Of a stretch of 14,034 nucleotides of DNA, positions 1-6,733 are shown piece after piece (position 1 is the first letter of the stretch; every line of letters begins with the position of its first letter). Source of the stretch: Ponticaulis sp. (lineage in GTDB: Bacteria; Pseudomonadota; Alphaproteobacteria; Caulobacterales; Hyphomonadaceae); contig PABS01000059.1 in the NCBI GenBank assembly GCA_002699325.1, forward strand, positions 1 through 14,034. The letters are read 5' to 3'. The notes beneath the pieces were generated by a model. It did not search any database, was not told the origin of the DNA, and saw only the letters and a list, made by a program, of their open reading frames with translations. The position numbers were made by a program, and so were the translations under genes.

Positions 1-356
1 GTTGGGTGGTCGATCCTGAAGAAGAGCCCGATACTGAGACCAATTGCGGGACTGATTTTCAGGAAATCAGGCTGGAGCGAGACAACAACACCCTTGTGTA
101 TTTCAGCCAATGGTCCGGCGCCGAGGAAGAAGCCCGGTCTGATGTCAATGTGATGCATTCAGTGCAAGGTGAGCTTCTGCCGACGATTATCCTGCAATAT
201 GATGGTGAGATGCGCCTCGACGATACAGGTCAACTGGTTCAATGGGCGCTTTTCATGCCAGATGACGATCATTATTACTGGTCTCGTCTGGACTGGCCAA
301 CTGGCCGACGAACGGCTATGCGCGTGAGGTGTCCTGATACAGTCATGATTGGATAG
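1..356 (+). CDS. 3' part of an unrecognised gene (truncated by the window edge)
   Basis: The reading frame is open to the left edge (the codon before the first possible start, a GTG at 6, is sense), so this is probably only the C-terminal ~117 residues of a longer protein. I do not recognise the family. What is visible is an acidic start, alternating polar/hydrophobic stretches that suggest beta strands (around LVYFSQW and TIILQYDGEMRL), many aromatic residues and two cysteines far apart. There is no transmembrane segment in the visible part. The stop lies only 5 bases before the mtnP start, so it is probably co-transcribed with mtnP. A link to purine or methionine salvage is suggested only by position. 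Confidence 0.6.
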   Translation, partial: WVVDPEEEPDTETNCGTDFQEIRLERDNNTLVYFSQWSGAEEEARSDVNVMHSVQGELLPTIILQYDGEMRLDDTGQLVQWALFMPDDDHYYWSRLDWPTGRRTAMRVRCPDTVMIG

Positions 357-361
357 TCACT

Positions 362-1240
362 ATGTCGTCGAAATGGGTTCTTGGTGTTTTGGGTGGCTCC
401 GGCCTCTATGAGATTGATGGTCTCGAAAATGCGCGAGAAGAACACATTGTGACGCCCTGGGGCGTGCCGTCTGGCAATGTGATGCGGGGTAATATTGGCG
501 ATGTGGAACTTGTCTTCCTGCCACGCCATGGCAAAGGCCATCGTCTGTCGCCGACCCATGTGAATTATCGCGCGAATATTGACGTGCTGAAGCGCGCGGG
601 CGTGACGGATATTCTGTCGATTTCGGCGGTTGGGTCGCTGCAGCAGCAATATGCGCCTGGACATTTCGTTTTCATCGATCAGTTCATTGATCGGACATTT
701 GCGCGCGAGAAAAGCTTCTTCGGCGAGGGTTGTGTGGCGCACGTGTCCATGGCGCACCCGATTTGTGAGCGGCTCTCTGGCCTTGCTTATGAAGCGGGAC
801 TGAGTGTTGGTGCGACCTGTCACAAGGGAGGCACCTATATCGTTATGGAAGGGCCACAATTTTCGACTTACGCCGAAAGCCAGCTTTACCGCTCCTGGGG
901 CTGCGATGTGATCGGTATGACAAACATGCCTGAGTCCAAACTGGCTCGTGAGGCCGAGATTCCTTATGCGACCGTTGCCATGGTGACGGATTATGACTGC
1001 TGGCATGAGGAAGAAGAGGATGTCTCAGTTGAAAGCGTGATGAAGATCATGGCGAGCAATTCAGCGAATGCGAAGAAACTGATCCGCACGCTGTGCGCCA
1101 ATCTTGAAGGGGTGCCGCGTACAAACGGACCACAGGGCATTGAGACGTGTCTCGATTATGCGCTGATCACACCGCCCGATGCGCGTGATCCGGAATTGCT
1201 GGCGAAGCTTGATGCAGTCGCAGGGCGGGTTCTGCCATGA
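362..1240 (+). CDS. mtnP: S-methyl-5'-thioadenosine phosphorylase (MTAP)
   Basis: Phosphorolyses 5'-methylthioadenosine (by-product of polyamine and other AdoMet-using pathways) to adenine and 5-methylthioribose-1-phosphate in the cytoplasm. The 292 residues are full family length. Visible signatures: the N-terminal GVLGGSGLY phosphate loop (8-16), LPRHGKGH (53-60), SAVGSL (88-93) leading to FIDQFIDRT, MEGPQFST (162-169), and TDYDCW (209-214). In characterised MTAPs the aspartates of this last motif (here D210 and D212) recognise the 6-amino group of adenine, which favours MTAP over a guanosine/inosine phosphorylase. It starts 5 bases after the upstream gene with no strong Shine-Dalgarno, so translation may be coupled. 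Its stop overlaps the next start as ATGA. The downstream apt gene uses its product adenine. Confidence 0.95.
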   Translation: MSSKWVLGVLGGSGLYEIDGLENAREEHIVTPWGVPSGNVMRGNIGDVELVFLPRHGKGHRLSPTHVNYRANIDVLKRAGVTDILSISAVGSLQQQYAPGHFVFIDQFIDRTFAREKSFFGEGCVAHVSMAHPICERLSGLAYEAGLSVGATCHKGGTYIVMEGPQFSTYAESQLYRSWGCDVIGMTNMPESKLAREAEIPYATVAMVTDYDCWHEEEEDVSVESVMKIMASNSANAKKLIRTLCANLEGVPRTNGPQGIETCLDYALITPPDARDPELLAKLDAVAGRVLP

Positions 1241-1887
1241 CCACACCTCATCTCATACTTGGTAATGCACGTTACTCCAGCTGGTCCATGCGGCCGTGGC
1301 TGGTATTGAAACATGCGGGTATCGAATTTACGCAGGAATTTCTTCCGCTGCGAACGGACGATTTCAGATCCCGTATGTCAGGCGAGACACCTTTCGCACT
1401 GGTGCCCACTTTGAAACTCGGCGACGAGGTTATCGGTGACAGCTGGGCGATTTGTGAATGGGCCGCCGAACAGGTGCCATCGCTCTGGCCGGAAGATCCG
1501 GTTCAGCGAGCGCAGGCGCGTATGCTGGCCGGACAGATGCATGCCGGCTTCATGAATATCCGTCGGGAACTGCCGATGGATCTCGAGCGGTTTGCAGAGC
1601 CGCGCGAGACACTGGATGAGGGCGTGCTGACTGATATCGAAAAGCTGGTCCGGGGCTGGCGATTTGCTCTGGAGCGGTCAGGCGGACCATTTCTGTTCGG
1701 AGATTGGTGCATCGCAGATGCCTTCTATACACCTGTGGCATCGCGGTTCCGCTCTTATGACATCACACTATCGCCCGACATGCAGGCCTATGCCTCAGGC
1801 CTTCTGGAAACGCCTGAGTTTCTGGAATGGGCCGACATTGCAGATAAAGAAGACTGGGTGATTGAAGACTATCTGCCAAAACCGTAA
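1237..1887 (+). CDS. glutathione S-transferase family protein
   Basis: 216-residue cytosolic GST-fold protein. The N-terminal thioredoxin-like domain (about 1-78) carries the YSSWSMRPW segment (13-21), whose serines are in the catalytic position of this bacterial subgroup. It also carries the [18 protein letters not shown] stretch with cis-Pro57 and D68/S69, which bind the gamma-glutamyl part of glutathione. The helical C-terminal domain (about 85-210) contains the [16 protein letters not shown] segment, typical of the GST N-capping box. The start overlaps the mtnP stop by four bases (ATGA), a sign of translational coupling, so it is made together with MTAP. The substrate cannot be read from the sequence; detoxification of electrophiles or a reductive role are both possible. 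Confidence 0.93.
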   Translation: MTTPHLILGNARYSSWSMRPWLVLKHAGIEFTQEFLPLRTDDFRSRMSGETPFALVPTLKLGDEVIGDSWAICEWAAEQVPSLWPEDPVQRAQARMLAGQMHAGFMNIRRELPMDLERFAEPRETLDEGVLTDIEKLVRGWRFALERSGGPFLFGDWCIADAFYTPVASRFRSYDITLSPDMQAYASGLLETPEFLEWADIADKEDWVIEDYLPKP

Positions 1888-1951
1888 CCAAGCACACTTT
1901 CAAACCCTATCTGTTGAAACTCCTGAACCAGTGAAGAGGCGTTCTGAAAAC

Positions 1952-2479
1952 ATGAACCTCAAAGATTCCATTCGCACCATTCCTGACTATCCGAAGCCCG
2001 GAATCATGTTTCGTGATGTGACCACGCTTCTGGGTGATCCTCGTGCTTTCCGGCAGGCCATTGATGAATTGGTGCAGCCGTATGCCGGAAAACGGATCGA
2101 TAAGGTTGCTGGTATTGAGGCGCGCGGGTTTATCCTTGGCGGCGCAGCAGCCCATCAGCTGTCCGCCGGATTTGTGCCTCTGCGTAAGAAGGGCAAACTG
2201 CCCCATAAGACGATTACAGAAAGCTATCAGCTGGAATATGGCGTCGACACTATGGAAATGCATGAGGATGCAATTGTGCCGGGAGAGCGCATTCTGCTGG
2301 TTGATGACCTGATCGCCACCGGTGGCACCGCCGAAGCCGCGATCAAGCTTTTGCGCCGGGCTGGCGCTGAAATTGTGGCTGCGGCTTTCGTGATTGACCT
2401 GCCGGAACTGAAGGGCGCAGACCGGATCCGAGACCTATCCTGTGAAGTTCAGGCATTAATGGCCTTTGAAGGCCATTGA
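1952..2479 (+). CDS. apt: adenine phosphoribosyltransferase
   Basis: Converts adenine and PRPP to AMP and pyrophosphate in the cytoplasm (purine salvage). With the start at 1952 the protein is 175 residues, the usual length, and begins [18 protein letters not shown], the typical Apt N-terminus. Key parts are FRDVTTLL (20-27), [10 protein letters not shown] (54-63), the flexible loop [10 protein letters not shown] (78-87), and the PRPP-binding signature [16 protein letters not shown] (114-129) with its paired aspartates. An in-frame ATG at 1862 would start inside the GST gene and add 30 residues not found in the family, so I rejected it. A GAAGAGG-like ribosome site lies about 12 bases upstream of 1952. 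It follows mtnP and gst on the same strand, fitting recycling of adenine released by MTAP. Confidence 0.96.
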   Translation: MNLKDSIRTIPDYPKPGIMFRDVTTLLGDPRAFRQAIDELVQPYAGKRIDKVAGIEARGFILGGAAAHQLSAGFVPLRKKGKLPHKTITESYQLEYGVDTMEMHEDAIVPGERILLVDDLIATGGTAEAAIKLLRRAGAEIVAAAFVIDLPELKGADRIRDLSCEVQALMAFEGH

Positions 2480-2525
2480 CGCAGGCTGATGAACGTCACA
2501 CCTATAGAGAAATTCTGGAGAGACC

Positions 2526-3116
2526 ATGTACCGCTTAGACGAAGAAGAAGAACCAACACCGATCGGCGAGCCAAACAGCTTTCTTGAGCAGGCTCTGTTC
2601 AAAGCCAGAACGATCATGCTCACCGGTGGTGTGGATGACAAACTGGCTCGTCGCGTTTGTGAACGCCTCCTGGCCCTTTCTGCAGAGAGCACGGACCCGA
2701 TCCTGCTGGTTGTCTCTTCTCCGGGTGGCCACGTCGAATCCGGCGACATGATCCACGACATGGTGAAGTTTGTTCCTGCGCCAGTGAAGATCCTCGGCAC
2801 GGGCTGGGTCGCAAGTGCCGGTGCGCTGATCTACGCCTCTGCGAAACCGGAAAACCGCTACTGCCTGCCGAACACACGCTTCCTGCTTCATGAACCACGT
2901 GGCGGCGTTGGCGGCCAGGCATCGGACGTTGAGATCCAGGCGCGTGAAATCATCAAGATGCGTGAGCGCCTCAATCAGATCTTCGCGGAAGCGACCGGAA
3001 AGACGATCGAACAAATCCGTAAGGATACCGAGCGTGATCACTGGATGACGGCTCAGGAAGCTGTCGACTATGGTCTGGTCGGAAAGATCGTTACGCATCA
3101 AAACCAAGTAGTCTAG
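2526..3116 (+). CDS. clpP: ClpP-family serine peptidase (divergent paralogue type)
   Basis: 196-residue cytoplasmic serine peptidase of the Clp family, which forms barrel complexes that degrade proteins unfolded by an AAA+ partner. The alignment with mature E. coli ClpP runs without gaps through the core, so the numbers coincide: catalytic S97 (in VASAGA), H122 (in LLHEP) and D171 (in DTERDHW) are all present, as are SSPGG (64-68) and EAVDYGLVG (178-186). The N-terminus is unlike housekeeping ClpP: it has no propeptide or recognisable axial loop, but an acidic run (DEEEEP). Tyr60 and Tyr62 of E. coli, which line the unfoldase-docking groove, are Leu60 and Val62 here; Phe82 is kept. A good ribosome site (GGAGAG, 2517-2522) precedes the start, and a strong terminator follows. 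It may be a second-type ClpP beside a housekeeping copy elsewhere in the genome. Confidence 0.92.
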   Translation: MYRLDEEEEPTPIGEPNSFLEQALFKARTIMLTGGVDDKLARRVCERLLALSAESTDPILLVVSSPGGHVESGDMIHDMVKFVPAPVKILGTGWVASAGALIYASAKPENRYCLPNTRFLLHEPRGGVGGQASDVEIQAREIIKMRERLNQIFAEATGKTIEQIRKDTERDHWMTAQEAVDYGLVGKIVTHQNQVV

Positions 3117-3122
3117 TCAACT

Positions 3123-3148
3123 AAAGGGAGCTCTCAGCTCCCTTTTTT
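3123..3148 (+). terminator. intrinsic terminator of the mtnP-gst-apt-clpP cluster
   Basis: Perfect 10-bp stem (AAAGGGAGCT, 3123-3132, with AGCTCCCTTT, 3136-3145) around a 3-base loop CTC. The T-run extends to 3148. It begins 6 bases after the clpP stop. Confidence 0.95.
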
Positions 3149-3165
3149 ATTGATGCTGCACCTGC

Positions 3166-3193
3166 GACAGTTTGCCTTTACAAATAAACTGTC
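3166..3193. promoter_or_regulatory. inverted repeat upstream of the chemoreceptor unit, possible operator
   Basis: GACAGTTT (3166-3173) and AAACTGTC (3186-3193) form a perfect 8-bp inverted repeat with a 12-base spacer that itself contains TTTG/CAAA arms. It lies about 65 bases before the next gene, just after a terminator, in an AT-rich stretch suited to a promoter. There is no T-run, so it is not an intrinsic terminator. A protein-binding site is an inference from symmetry and position. Confidence 0.35.
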
Positions 3194-3227
3194 TGAGTGC
3201 GTTAATATTATTCAAATCATACAGGCG

Positions 3228-3256
3228 CAGAACTGGCTTCATGAAGGACAGTTCTG
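3228..3256 (+). promoter_or_regulatory. hairpin enclosing the ribosome binding site of the small secreted protein gene
   Basis: CAGAACTG (3228-3235) and CAGTTCTG (3249-3256) form a perfect 8-bp inverted repeat ending one base before the ATG at 3258. Its 13-base loop contains the palindrome CTTCATGAAG (3237-3246) and the Shine-Dalgarno AAGGA (3244-3248). In mRNA this would place the ribosome site in the loop or an inner stem and the start codon at the stem base, so it could modulate translation; in DNA it could be a protein site. The structure is visible; regulation is inferred. Confidence 0.45.
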
Positions 3257-3257
3257 A

Positions 3258-3575
3258 ATGCGCTTGTTTCTATGTTTTACATTCCTCGTTTCGACATTGC
3301 CGGTGATGGCAATGAATCTGCTGCCAAAGCAGAATGAGGATGTGCTTGCCATTTTTGATGGCGATTTTGACAGCCAGAGAATTGTCCGGGACGCGCAGAC
3401 CGTTGGTCTGAACATCGTATCATTCGATGAGCGGTTTGGACATCTGATCGTTCACGACGTGAATGGCGGAAGTGTTCAGGCCCTCTACGAAATCGGTGCG
3501 TCTTTTGTTGTCGATGCAGACTTCGCGGCTTTGTGTTCAGAGCCGTCGGAGCTAAACCGGAGTGAAGTATTATGA
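3258..3575 (+). CDS. small secreted protein coupled to a chemoreceptor gene
   Basis: 105 residues. Residues 1-18 look like a signal peptide (Arg2, a hydrophobic core, then a VMA end), so the mature protein of about 87 residues is probably periplasmic. The mature part reads as a small alpha/beta unit: strand VLAIFDGD, a helix, strand LNIVSFD, strand HLIVHDV, helix VQALYEIGA, and strand [12 protein letters not shown] ending in a single cysteine. The pattern of an N-terminal strand, then 'GA-small-hydrophobic-D-x-x-(x)-C' near the end, reminds me of short uncharacterised alphaproteobacterial proteins, but I cannot name a family. Its stop overlaps the chemoreceptor start as ATGA, so the two are translationally coupled. 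The ribosome site lies in a hairpin. A sensory or modulatory role with the receptor is inference. Confidence 0.75.
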   Translation: MRLFLCFTFLVSTLPVMAMNLLPKQNEDVLAIFDGDFDSQRIVRDAQTVGLNIVSFDERFGHLIVHDVNGGSVQALYEIGASFVVDADFAALCSEPSELNRSEVL

Positions 3576-5092
3576 CGGGTGAAACAAACCTCAATATTGA
3601 GGCATTCCGCACAGATGCTGTCAGACGTCCAATTGCAAAAGGCATATTGGCGCTGACATGGTGTGTCGCGTTGGTTGTTGGTGGTGAGGCGATTTTGACG
3701 GGTCAGTCGACGGCCTTGCCTGTTGCTGCGCTGGCTCTGTTGCTCGCAGCGCTTCCGACTGTCAGCTTTGTTTTGCCCCATCTTTATAAAGCCATGCCGA
3801 GCGCTTCAGCGTTGAGTGTCGCGGGAATTCTGGCGCTGCTCGTCTATAACTTCAAATGGGACGGCACAGGCATTGCTTATCAGATCGATATGCACATGAC
3901 CTTCTTTGCAGGTCTGGCCATTCTGGCGGGTCTGCTCGATTGGCGAGCGCTGGTTGTCTATACGGGCGCTGTGGCGGTTCACCATTTGAGTGCCGCGCTT
4001 TTCATTCCGGGTGTTGCCTTCCCTGATGGAGCGCCTTTGCTTCGTGTTATCCTGCATGGCGGCATTCTGGCGATTGAATGCGGCGCGCTGATCTTTCTGA
4101 CGCTGAAAATCAAAAGCCTTCTGGGCGCAACGCGTGAGGCGCTGGTGACGGCAAATGCTGCGCGTGTGAAGGCTGAAATGGCGCAGGATGAAGCCAATGA
4201 GCTGAAACAAAAAGCTGATGACCGGGCTGAACTCGAGAAGCGCCGTTATGACGACCTTCAGGCTGAGGCGTCTTCCTTCGAAACTGAGGTGAATGGTCTT
4301 CTGCATGGGCTGAAGAGCCATATGGACGAACTGAACTCGACGGCTGAAAATCTCGATCGATCTGCCGAAGGTTCACGTCAGCAGGCGCAACACATGGACC
4401 ACGCGACCTCAAGCGCATTTGAAAGCGTGGGCTCGGTTGCCAGTGCGGCACAGGAGCTTTCCGCATCGATCAATGAGATCGTCAGCCAGATTGGCCAGTC
4501 TGCAACCATCGTGCGTGAAGCCACAACGACATCGCAGACAACCCGCAGCAAGGTTGTTGAGCTGACGAACTCAGCACAGGAAATTGGTGATGTTGTGAAA
4601 CTGATCCAGGACATTGCTTCGCAGACAAACCTTCTTGCGCTGAACGCGACTATCGAAGCGGCGCGTGCCGGTGAAAGCGGCAAGGGCTTCGCGGTCGTCG
4701 CCTCTGAAGTGAAGGGGCTTGCTGACCAGACAGCGAAAGCCATTCAGGTGATCTCGGATCAGGTAGAAGCCATCCAGACGGTAACTGAAGCAACAACCGA
4801 GATGATTCAGTCCATTGCGGGTCAGATCGAACAGGTTGAAGGCTATACCAATCAGGTGGCTGCAGCGATCGACCAGCAGGGCGTGGCGACCAGCGAAATT
4901 GCTCGCAATGTTTCAACCGCGTCCGACAGCACACGCCAGGCGGCCGATGAAGTGGGTAACGCAGCGCGCACCGCTGATGAAACCTCCACGGCGGCCCGAA
5001 CAATTCTTGGCGTATCCGAGGATGTCAGCCGCGCTGGCGATCAGCTGACAGAGCGTGTTCAGGCCTTCCTGAAGCGCGCGGTCGCCAGCTAG
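3572..5092 (+). CDS. methyl-accepting chemotaxis protein with a six-TM histidine-containing sensor domain
   Basis: 506-residue inner-membrane chemoreceptor. Residues 1-180 contain six likely membrane helices (about 24-42, 48-66, 80-93, 107-122, 126-145, 157-178) and no large periplasmic domain. Histidines sit in or next to the helices (H108 in DMHMTFF, H137-H138 in VHHL, H162 in ILHGG), with a DWR motif at 123-125. This pattern occurs in other bacterial MCPs and signalling proteins with a similar membrane sensor; ligand and cofactor are unknown to me. No HAMP domain is seen; a charged coiled-coil (about 186-235) leads into the signalling rod. The CheA/CheW-binding tip is intact ([18 protein letters not shown], 351-368, then [15 protein letters not shown]). 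There is no C-terminal NWETF-type CheR tether. Coupled by ATGA to the small secreted protein and ended by a strong terminator. Confidence 0.95.
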   Translation: MTGETNLNIEAFRTDAVRRPIAKGILALTWCVALVVGGEAILTGQSTALPVAALALLLAALPTVSFVLPHLYKAMPSASALSVAGILALLVYNFKWDGTGIAYQIDMHMTFFAGLAILAGLLDWRALVVYTGAVAVHHLSAALFIPGVAFPDGAPLLRVILHGGILAIECGALIFLTLKIKSLLGATREALVTANAARVKAEMAQDEANELKQKADDRAELEKRRYDDLQAEASSFETEVNGLLHGLKSHMDELNSTAENLDRSAEGSRQQAQHMDHATSSAFESVGSVASAAQELSASINEIVSQIGQSATIVREATTTSQTTRSKVVELTNSAQEIGDVVKLIQDIASQTNLLALNATIEAARAGESGKGFAVVASEVKGLADQTAKAIQVISDQVEAIQTVTEATTEMIQSIAGQIEQVEGYTNQVAAAIDQQGVATSEIARNVSTASDSTRQAADEVGNAARTADETSTAARTILGVSEDVSRAGDQLTERVQAFLKRAVAS

Positions 5093-5119
5093 ACAAGCTA
5101 TTCATTCACGCACCTCAAG

Positions 5120-5149
5120 AAAGCGGGCCAGGAATGGCCCGCTTTTTTT
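5120..5149 (+). terminator. intrinsic terminator after the chemoreceptor gene
   Basis: Perfect 11-bp stem (5120-5130 with 5135-5145), GGAA tetraloop (5131-5134) and T-run to 5149. It lies 27 bases after the chemoreceptor stop. Confidence 0.96.
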
Positions 5150-5214
5150 GTTCAACCCATCCGTCAGCCAGTCCATTTGTGATACTCTGCGTAGGCAAAT
5201 GTGCGGGGGCAGGG

Positions 5215-5643
5215 ATGAGCGAACCGGAAGACTGGACGGAGAAACGGGTGGTGAATGCGCACTATACGAGCGCGAAGGCCTCGTTTGGCGCTAAGCTTGT
5301 TCTGGGGCTGCCTGGTCAGTTGGGCGTCAAGACCGTTGAGAAAGCCATGGGCGGGCTCTGGGTTGGCGGTACAGCGTATCTGACAGACCACTCCGTTGAA
5401 TTTCACGCGAATGGCCTCAACAAACTTTTTCACGCCAAGGGCAGCATTCCTGAGGTTATCGTTCCTCTGAGCGCGGTTACAGAGGTGGTGTTCCGCTTCG
5501 GAGTTGTGACAAAAATTGTCGATATTGTTTCCGAAGAAGGCACGTTGTCTGTGCGTGGATATGATATGAAGCGCTTTGCCGCGGCAATTGAGGCGGCTGT
5601 GGCGTCAAGTCAGACTGGAACTGGTGGGCCCGGAGGGACTTGA
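5215..5643 (+). CDS. small hypothetical protein, PH/GRAM-like fold likely
   Basis: 142 residues from the ATG at 5215. I do not recognise a named family. The central part (about 48-128) has the layout of a PH/GRAM-type domain: GGTAYLTDHSVEFHANG followed by VIVPLSAVTEVVFRFG, a strand KIVDIVSEEGTLSVRG, and a C-terminal helix MKRFAAAIEAAVAS. No signal peptide or clear membrane helix is visible, although residues 27-35 are hydrophobic. The longer in-frame ATG at 5134 lies inside the preceding terminator and was rejected. The ribosome site is weak (G-rich bases just before the ATG). The last codons, a glycine-rich tail GTGGPGGT, are read from the antisense of the tRNA gene that follows, so the true tail may be under tRNA constraint rather than protein constraint. 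Lipid or membrane binding would be a guess from the fold. Confidence 0.7.
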   Translation: MSEPEDWTEKRVVNAHYTSAKASFGAKLVLGLPGQLGVKTVEKAMGGLWVGGTAYLTDHSVEFHANGLNKLFHAKGSIPEVIVPLSAVTEVVFRFGVVTKIVDIVSEEGTLSVRGYDMKRFAAAIEAAVASSQTGTGGPGGT

Positions 5644-5698
5644 ACCCCCGACCAAACCGTTATGAGCGGTCCGCTCTAACCAACTGAGCTACAGGCCC
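5622..5698 (-). tRNA. tRNA with CAU anticodon, probably tRNA-Ile2 (lysidine type)
   Basis: 77 nt including an encoded CCA. The cloverleaf folds fully: 7-bp acceptor stem (one U-G), GCTC/GAGC D-stem with 9-base loop, 5-bp anticodon stem (one G-U) with loop CTCATAA, TTCAAGT T-loop, and discriminator A73. The CAU anticodon allows initiator Met, elongator Met or Ile2. A paired first base and the D-arm argue against initiator. The TTGGTCG variable region and TTCAAGTCC T-arm resemble tRNA-Ile2 more than elongator Met. If so, C34 must be modified to lysidine by TilS. It is convergent with the upstream small-protein gene and overlaps its last 22 bases. Confidence 0.95.
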
Positions 5699-5848
5699 TG
5701 CCAATGCAGGATGGCGAACTTACCCGTTTTTGACCTGACGTCGAGAGGCTCGGGAAGAAAAACTGCCCGATGAGCCGAAGATGAATGAACGCGCCATTCT
5801 GATGCCGGGATTACTTCCTAGATAGAGGCCATAGAGAAGGAGTTTTCC

Positions 5849-6592
5849 ATGACGAATACACTGAAAAGCACTCTGATGGGGGCGGCATGCCTTGGCATGT
5901 TCTGCGCCGCTATTCCTGCGCAGGCACAGGAGATGTCGCATATGAATCACAATTCCATTCAGCCAGAGACGACTCTGAGCATTTCGGCCGACGCGGAAGT
6001 AAATGCCGTGCCAGATATGGCGACGATTTCCGGCGGTGTGATCAGTGAAGCGCCGACAGCCGAAGAAGCACTGCGCCAGAACTCAAAAGATATGGAGGGC
6101 GTTTACAATGCGCTGAAGGAAGCCGGTATCCCGGAGAAAGACATTCAGACGTCTAACTTCTCGCTTCAGCCGCGATATGACTATCCTGAAGACGGTCAGC
6201 GCGTTCTGAGAGGTTATACAGCCACCAATCAGGTGACGGCGAAAATTACCGATATGGACAATGTTGGCACGGTGATTGACGCCATGGTCTCGCAGGGCGG
6301 CAATAGTTTTAACGGCGTGAATTTCTCGGTTGAAGATCCGAGCGATCTTCTGGACGAGGCTCGCCGCATGGCGATGAAAAAAGCCATGGAACGGGCTGAA
6401 CTCTACGCTGAAGTGTCCGGCTATTCGGTGGCGCGTATTGTGACCATCAATGAGAGCACGTCTTACAATCCAGGCCCGCAGCCCATGATGATGGTGCGAG
6501 CGGAATCCGATCAGGGCGGTCGTAGCAAGGTCTCAGGCGGAGAGCTGACCTTTACGGCAAACGTGAACGTCCTATTTGAACTCGAGAAGTAA
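5849..6592 (+). CDS. secreted SIMPL-domain (DUF541) protein
   Basis: 247 residues with a clear signal peptide (1-26, ending AQA before QEM), so periplasmic or outer-membrane associated. The rest matches the SIMPL/DUF541 family. It starts with TTLSISADAEVNAVPDMATISGGV (41-64), the family's 'sv.G.g.v...pD.a.i..gV' opening. Next come a helix with many charged residues, GIPEKDIQTSNFSLQPRYDY (93-112), GYTATNQVTAKITDMDNVG, a second helical stretch with AMKKAMERAELYAEVSGYSV, and a final strand pair GELTFTANVNVLFEL. Family members are linked to oxidative or envelope stress, but no biochemical activity is firmly known. A short Met/His-rich stretch follows the signal peptide (EMSHMNHNS). A good ribosome site (AAGGAG, 5837-5842) fixes the start, and a terminator follows. 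Confidence 0.9.
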   Translation: MTNTLKSTLMGAACLGMFCAAIPAQAQEMSHMNHNSIQPETTLSISADAEVNAVPDMATISGGVISEAPTAEEALRQNSKDMEGVYNALKEAGIPEKDIQTSNFSLQPRYDYPEDGQRVLRGYTATNQVTAKITDMDNVGTVIDAMVSQGGNSFNGVNFSVEDPSDLLDEARRMAMKKAMERAELYAEVSGYSVARIVTINESTSYNPGPQPMMMVRAESDQGGRSKVSGGELTFTANVNVLFELEK

Positions 6593-6649
6593 GTTCATCG
6601 GGCGGCTCGGGTCCATTGAAGACCAGTCGGGCTTCTGACACTCCGAGCC

Positions 6650-6688
6650 AAAAAATGCCCGTCTCCTCCGGGAGGCGGGCGTTTTTTT
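6650..6688. terminator. intrinsic terminator, probably bidirectional, between the SIMPL gene and panD
   Basis: 10-bp stem (6657-6666 with 6671-6680, one G-T pair) with loop TCCG. It is followed by seven Ts (6682-6688) and preceded by six As (6650-6655), so it has a U-run in either transcript. It lies between two convergent genes. Confidence 0.9.
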
Positions 6689-6733
6689 GTTTGGACACAA
6701 GATTTTGGAGTCGCTGTGCGACGACCTCGAAGC

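Noticed and set aside
275..1006. 243-residue leftward open frame across mtnP
   Set aside because: Antisense shadow of a strongly conserved enzyme; His/Arg-rich composition typical of antisense translation.
1862..1951. Upstream extension of apt to the ATG at 1862
   Set aside because: It overlaps the GST gene end and adds 30 residues not seen in Apt proteins; the start at 1952 gives the standard N-terminus.
2535..3107. 190-residue leftward open frame across clpP
   Set aside because: Antisense of a clear ClpP with full catalytic triad; no domain features of its own.
5134..5214. Upstream extension of the PH/GRAM-like gene to the ATG at 5134
   Set aside because: The start would sit inside the loop and stem of the chemoreceptor terminator and has no ribosome site; the added residues look like non-coding translation.
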